A stretch of DNA of 64,000 nt from Litoditis marina (taxonomy: Eukaryota; Nematoda; Chromadorea; Rhabditida; Rhabditidae). The notes below the pieces were generated by a model. That model did not search any database, had not been told where the DNA came from, and saw only the letters and a program-made list of their open reading frames with translations. The stretch spans positions 11,385,634 to 11,449,633 of the forward strand of contig OZ038435.1 in NCBI GenBank assembly GCA_964036275.1, in the 5' to 3' direction. Position numbers and translations under genes: made by a program. Below are positions 60,627-64,000 of the stretch, in pieces (the first letter of the stretch is position 1; each line of letters begins with the position of its first letter).

Positions 60627-61623
60627 CTCTCCATCTCCACCGCACGAGGGGCATTATTCTCGCTAGCCTACTCGGTTTTTGATAATTCTTGCGCAGGTTG
60701 CCCCTTGATAACTTCGGAGATAAACCGTTCATCCTTCAATTCAATGCGGGATTTCCATTTCTCACCGTAGTAATGAACGGTAACCGAATTTTATATGTAG
60801 GTTACTTTTAGGTTACTATAGGTAAATGCAGAAAGAGGTACGCAGAGGGAGTTAGTGAACGAAAAAGCCACGTTACGTGATACATGGTAAACACAGCAGA
60901 ATTCAGAAACGTGCAATGACCTAGTGAAAGATGCCTGATTAGAATGCTAACTTTACGGCACTATTCAATTTACTTCTAGTATAAGGGGTGTTCATTCCTG
61001 AATCAACTCGTAGTTCAGAGCTCTGAAAAAGTAGATACATTCCGTTTTGACCACTTTTCAATTTCAGCAAATAAATGGGAACGTTCATACTTTAATTCTA
61101 CACGATTACGTGAGAGAGACTATGCCATTCCCTGTCAATTGTGACTTTGTGACCCTTTGAGTGGCGTGCCTTTTTCTTATCAGACTACTGCTTATCCCCC
61201 GATTGTACTAGTCTTTCCATACTCTACTTAGAACTAGACTTTGGTTTTTATCAACGTTGTGAACCAGCGGTTCTCATAATTTTCGGAACATTGCATAATA
61301 TCTGAAGTAGCCAAAATGAAATACATTCTCGCTCATCTAAATCACACGTTTCTGAGCCTTTCATGATGTCGATTTTCTGTTTTTGCAATGACCTCGAATG
61401 AATTTTTTGCAAAACTGATTTTCTCAGTTTTTGGGAAACGTATTTCTGGTGGTTCAACCCCATACAGCAAGAACATTGACTTTTTCTTACCAGGTCACAA
61501 AATATAAATAGCTGACTCTCGAGTTTAAAATTCTCCTTGTAGGACTATCAAGTGAATTGTAGATGGTGGAAACTCGTAAAACGAATTGAAGAAGGAAATA
61601 TTGAGAACTATTCACAAAAAAGT

Positions 61624-61636
61624 CCCCCCCCCCCCC
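61624..61636. repeat. Poly-C tract
   Basis: Run of about 12-13 C upstream of the tRNA-like repeat, following TATTGAGAACTATTCACAA. Confidence 0.9.
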
Positions 61637-61639
61637 TTC

Positions 61640-62020
61640 ACCTTAGTAATGAACGGTCACCGAATTTGAGTTGTATAGTGGGTGCCAAATTAACAAGTTT
61701 CTGTCTCTCGCCGGAATCGAACCTGCGAGCAAAACTTTTGTGGCAGAGCGCGAACCACTGCGCTATTAGAGAACATAACCATCAAGCTTTGGAATCAAAG
61801 ACGTGCGTGCGTACACAGCGGAAAGTGAGATTACAGTACCCTCCCGCCTTTCCGTTGGCGACGACTATAGATTACTTTTAGGTTACTATAGGTAAATGCA
61901 GAAAGATAATATACGAGAAAGGAGGCGGTGACCAAAAACCACGTTACGTCGAATATACTATTAGTCAATTGCACAGTCACGTGAAACATGTTAAACACAG
62001 CAGAACTTAGAAAAATTACA
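61640..62020. mobile_element. Family K-related copy 2 carrying the tRNA-like repeat
   Basis: TAGTAATGAACGGTCACCGA and GGTTACTATAGGTAAATGCAG match 60765-60835 in copy 1, and CATGTTAAACACAGCAGAA matches its right end. The tRNA-like repeat (61673-61868) interrupts the match, while copy 1 shows the uninterrupted sequence. Confidence 0.7.
61673..61868 (-). repeat. tRNA-like (A box/B box) repeat, copy 2
   Basis: On the minus strand TAGCGCAGTGGTTCGCGC is a good A box and, about 35 nt on, GGTTCGATTCC is a perfect B box consensus. Acceptor and anticodon stems do not pair properly, so a functional tRNA is unlikely. It is flanked by TATAG on both sides (61674-61678 and 61866-61870 approx.) within the interrupted family K sequence, consistent with insertion as a unit. 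Confidence 0.7.
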
Positions 62021-62046
62021 AAACTAAATATTGAGAACTATTCACA

Positions 62047-62068
62047 ACCCCCCCCCCCCCCCCCCCCC
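62047..62068. repeat. Poly-C tract, longest in window
   Basis: Run of more than 20 C, preceded by the same ATATTGAGAACTATTCACAA sequence that precedes the poly-C at 61624. Confidence 0.93.
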
Positions 62069-62310
62069 GTGGTACCCTCTCTCTTTTTCTTATCTATCTG
62101 TCTGATACATCCATGTGTCTTTCGATACAGCAATGGACATTGTACCTCAACATTTTCTATTATTGATTTTTGTATAAAGTTTTTTGCGAACGATATTTGA
62201 AACAAGTTTGTATATCACACTTTATTCTGGAAACAATGTAATGCTCGCAGTTTCTGTATGTGCGAGATGAAATCGGTACGCGGAAATATATCACGGCTTT
62301 TTATCCCATC

Positions 62311-62495
62311 CTGCGTCTCTCCCTTCACACACTATTTCGCCAGACCAGCATCTCGGCGAGATCTGACGTATGCTATAGAAAATCCCGGCATCTTCATCCC
62401 ATCCTGCGTCTCCTCAAACATACACTGTTTCTCTGCTCTTACATTGCGCCGGGATGTAAGAGACGAGAGATAATGAGGCAGAGTGAGAGACGCAG
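62311..62495. promoter_or_regulatory. Cluster of CTGCGTCTC motifs upstream of AGPS
   Basis: CTGCGTCTC at 62311-62319 and 62404-62412, and its complement GAGACGCAG at 62487-62495, all in the 850 bp before the AGPS start exon. This word is a known over-represented promoter motif of broadly expressed worm genes; its function here is inferred. Confidence 0.5.
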
Positions 62496-63152
62496 GATGG
62501 AATGAAGGTGCCAGGATCTTCTAGCATACGTACTCTGATAGCATAGAAATAGCGTATGTTCGACGAGACCCAGATTGGAATGAAAAGACCGGGGTGTTTA
62601 TGAATACGACCTCGAAATCGAAGAACGCGTGAGAATGAAGTGCACGTTTGTCGAATTTACTTCACTTTTTACGTGAATTCCCGATTCTCACGTTTCATTC
62701 AACAGCCAGTTTATTCAGCAGAATTCATATTTATGTGTTTCACGTCACTTGACATATTGCGGACATCCGTATTTGTATCTTATCGGGTTTTATACCCCAC
62801 ATATTGTATTGATAACCGAAACAGCGGTTATTTTCCGCAGATCAAAGTCAGACTGAGTATGTATCGTTCCCTGCTCTCTCTCTCTTGCGCTCTCTTTCTC
62901 CTTCTGTTTTACTTTTTTAAATTTGAAATAATGCTTCCAGAACTGCACTCTACTTTGCACATTTTTCTAGTATCCGTTAGTAATTTTCAATTCTTTTTTG
63001 ACCAATTATCTTTTTTGGGTACCCTTTGAATAAGTTCCGTGATTTCACGTGAGCTTACCTTCACTATGCATTTTATTCATATTATCATCATTACTATTCT
63101 AATATTATTATATCATTGTTTTTATTGTGTTCATCAAAATTGATGCCTTCAG

Positions 63153-63292
63153 ATGCCTTCAGTGGACTACCTGCAGGAGTACAATGTGCCCCAGTCGTAC
63201 CGTGACAAGATTCTGAAGTGGAACGGATGGGGATACGCGGACTCCTTCTTCAAACTGAATGCACAGGGACAGGTGACGCTGGCCGGCGACAA
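63153..63292 (+). CDS. ads-1: Alkylglycerone-phosphate synthase (AGPS), 3' partial
   Basis: Peroxisomal FAD enzyme that swaps the acyl chain of acyl-DHAP for a fatty alcohol, making the ether bond of ether lipids and plasmalogens. Only one exon is in the window: it starts at an ATG directly after GATGCCTTCAG and ends at a GT after GGCGACAA. It encodes DKILKWNGWGYADSFFKLN, the diagnostic KWNGWGYxDS sequence near the mature N-terminus of AGPS proteins, then GQVTLAGDK. The FAD-binding and C-terminal domains must lie to the right. The acceptor immediately before ATG fits either a spliced-leader site or an upstream exon, so the start is uncertain. Confidence 0.85.
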
Positions 63293-64000
63293 GTTCGTTA
63301 TCACGTTTTGTAGTTTGATCGAATAAGTTCTGGTGCAATGCATGGGATTTCAACTTGAGTTGGTGGCTGATTCTCAATCGACTTTGTCTGGTTTTTTACA
63401 TGTTTCATTCTGCAACAACCAGAAACTTCTCAAAAAGTTTGGATTTCACTGTTTTCATGCTATAATATTGAATAAAAGACGTTCAGCTCACGAGATTTCA
63501 TAAGTTCCGAATTATTACTTCACCCAAACCTTATAGTTCCGTTCATTCCTACTGAGACTTGGCACCGTGCCAATGATAATTTCAGGCTGTTTTTCACCAC
63601 TTCGCCAGTTTTTTATCTCAAAAAACTGCGAATTGCTGTTAGGGGTTGATCAGTTCCATAAAAGCGTGTAAATTAAAAATGTCTTCAGAATACTCATGTC
63701 TCCTCTAAGCACTATTCATCTAACAATCTTGGCACGATGCCAATGGGTCTCAGTGCGAATGGAATGAACTATACCCCAGGAAAAAATTGCCCTGCTCTTT
63801 CTTGTACGCTTTCCACATTCAAAAAATGTATTGAAATAATCTTGTGACTATCTGAACGCAAACATCCTAGCCTCGTGTGCCCTTATGAGCATATCAGAAA
63901 TGTTCAACTTCTCATTATACATCAATGGCAACTTATCTATTCATTCCAAACACAACGAAGTGCCACAGAAGGAAAACAAAATTTGTTTGCAAACAAATAC
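63293..64000. other. Start of AGPS intron
   Basis: Holds a TTGTAGTTTGATCG word (63308) and the family C MITE at 63532-63773. No further AGPS exon was recognised before the window edge. Confidence 0.6.
63532..63773. mobile_element. MITE family C copy 4
   Basis: TATAGTTCCGTTCATTCCTAC and GTGCGAATGGAATGAACTATA ends, with GGCACCGTGCCAATG / CTTGGCACGATGCC subterminal pairs. Confidence 0.9.

Larger units (their letters stand above)
59963..60947. mobile_element. Roughly 1-kb element with about 85-bp inverted ends, family K copy 1
   Basis: Left GCATTCTGATGACGG ... CATTGCACGTTTC ... TCTGCTGTGTT and right AACACAGCAGAATTCAG ... GAAACGTGCAATG ... AGAATGC are inverted complements. It contains a family C MITE at 60198-60626, which itself contains a smaller element. 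Confidence 0.8.

Noticed and set aside
61694..61775. Functional tRNA gene on the minus strand
   Set aside because: A and B boxes are present, but the acceptor and anticodon stems do not pair and a degraded copy exists at 10730; treated as a tRNA-like repeat.
62258..62505. 70-80 codon frames upstream of AGPS
   Set aside because: Built from the repeated CATCCTGCGTCTC blocks; no evidence of coding.

Overview
The window is nuclear DNA of a nematode, most likely a rhabditid close to Caenorhabditis. About 74 introns can be placed by reading-frame continuity. Nearly all end in TTTCAG, TTGCAG or a similar worm 3' splice site. The recognisable proteins match worm families (SHPRH, two-domain C-type lectins, IKK-epsilon/TBK1-like kinase, NAXD, AGPS). 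The species cannot be named from the sequence. Exons are short (40-250 bp) and introns are long and packed with small mobile elements. There is one 200-bp assembly gap at 36359-36558.

Layout. 201-22895 (+) is the C-terminal part of an SHPRH-type SNF2 ATPase/RING E3 ligase: 33 exons, about 1243 codons, with the N-terminus outside the window. 24475-31816 (-) and 35748-42229 (+) are two head-to-head two-domain C-type lectin genes with the same 10-exon plan. They face each other across a 3.9-kb spacer whose two sides are 572-bp inverted arms containing each signal-peptide exon. The spacer holds a LINE ORF1-like relic. 43497-48234 (-) is an NAD(P)H-hydrate dehydratase gene (8 exons, 295 aa). 49088-57321 (-) is a TBK1/IKK-epsilon-like kinase (18 exons, about 699 aa), which carries an apparent one-base frameshift in a G run. 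The kinase lies directly upstream of the dehydratase on the same strand, as their homologues do on C. elegans cosmid R107. 63153-63292 (+) is the first recognised coding exon of alkylglycerone-phosphate synthase, which runs off the right edge.

The genes do not form one pathway: ubiquitin ligation and DNA repair, secreted lectins, metabolite repair, innate-type kinase signalling and ether-lipid synthesis. Between and inside them lie at least eleven short inverted-repeat element families. There is also a compact LTR element (TRIM-like) with 193/194-bp LTRs, a Helitron-like element, tRNA-like (A box/B box) repeats, two perfect-looking long palindromes, a hairpin minisatellite, a GGCGCC-rich tandem array and several long C/G homopolymers. 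The most noteworthy observations are the homogenised inverted arms of the lectin pair, the kinase frameshift, the young TRIM in the last SHPRH intron, the three-level nested insertion at 59963-60947, and elements that abut splice sites.
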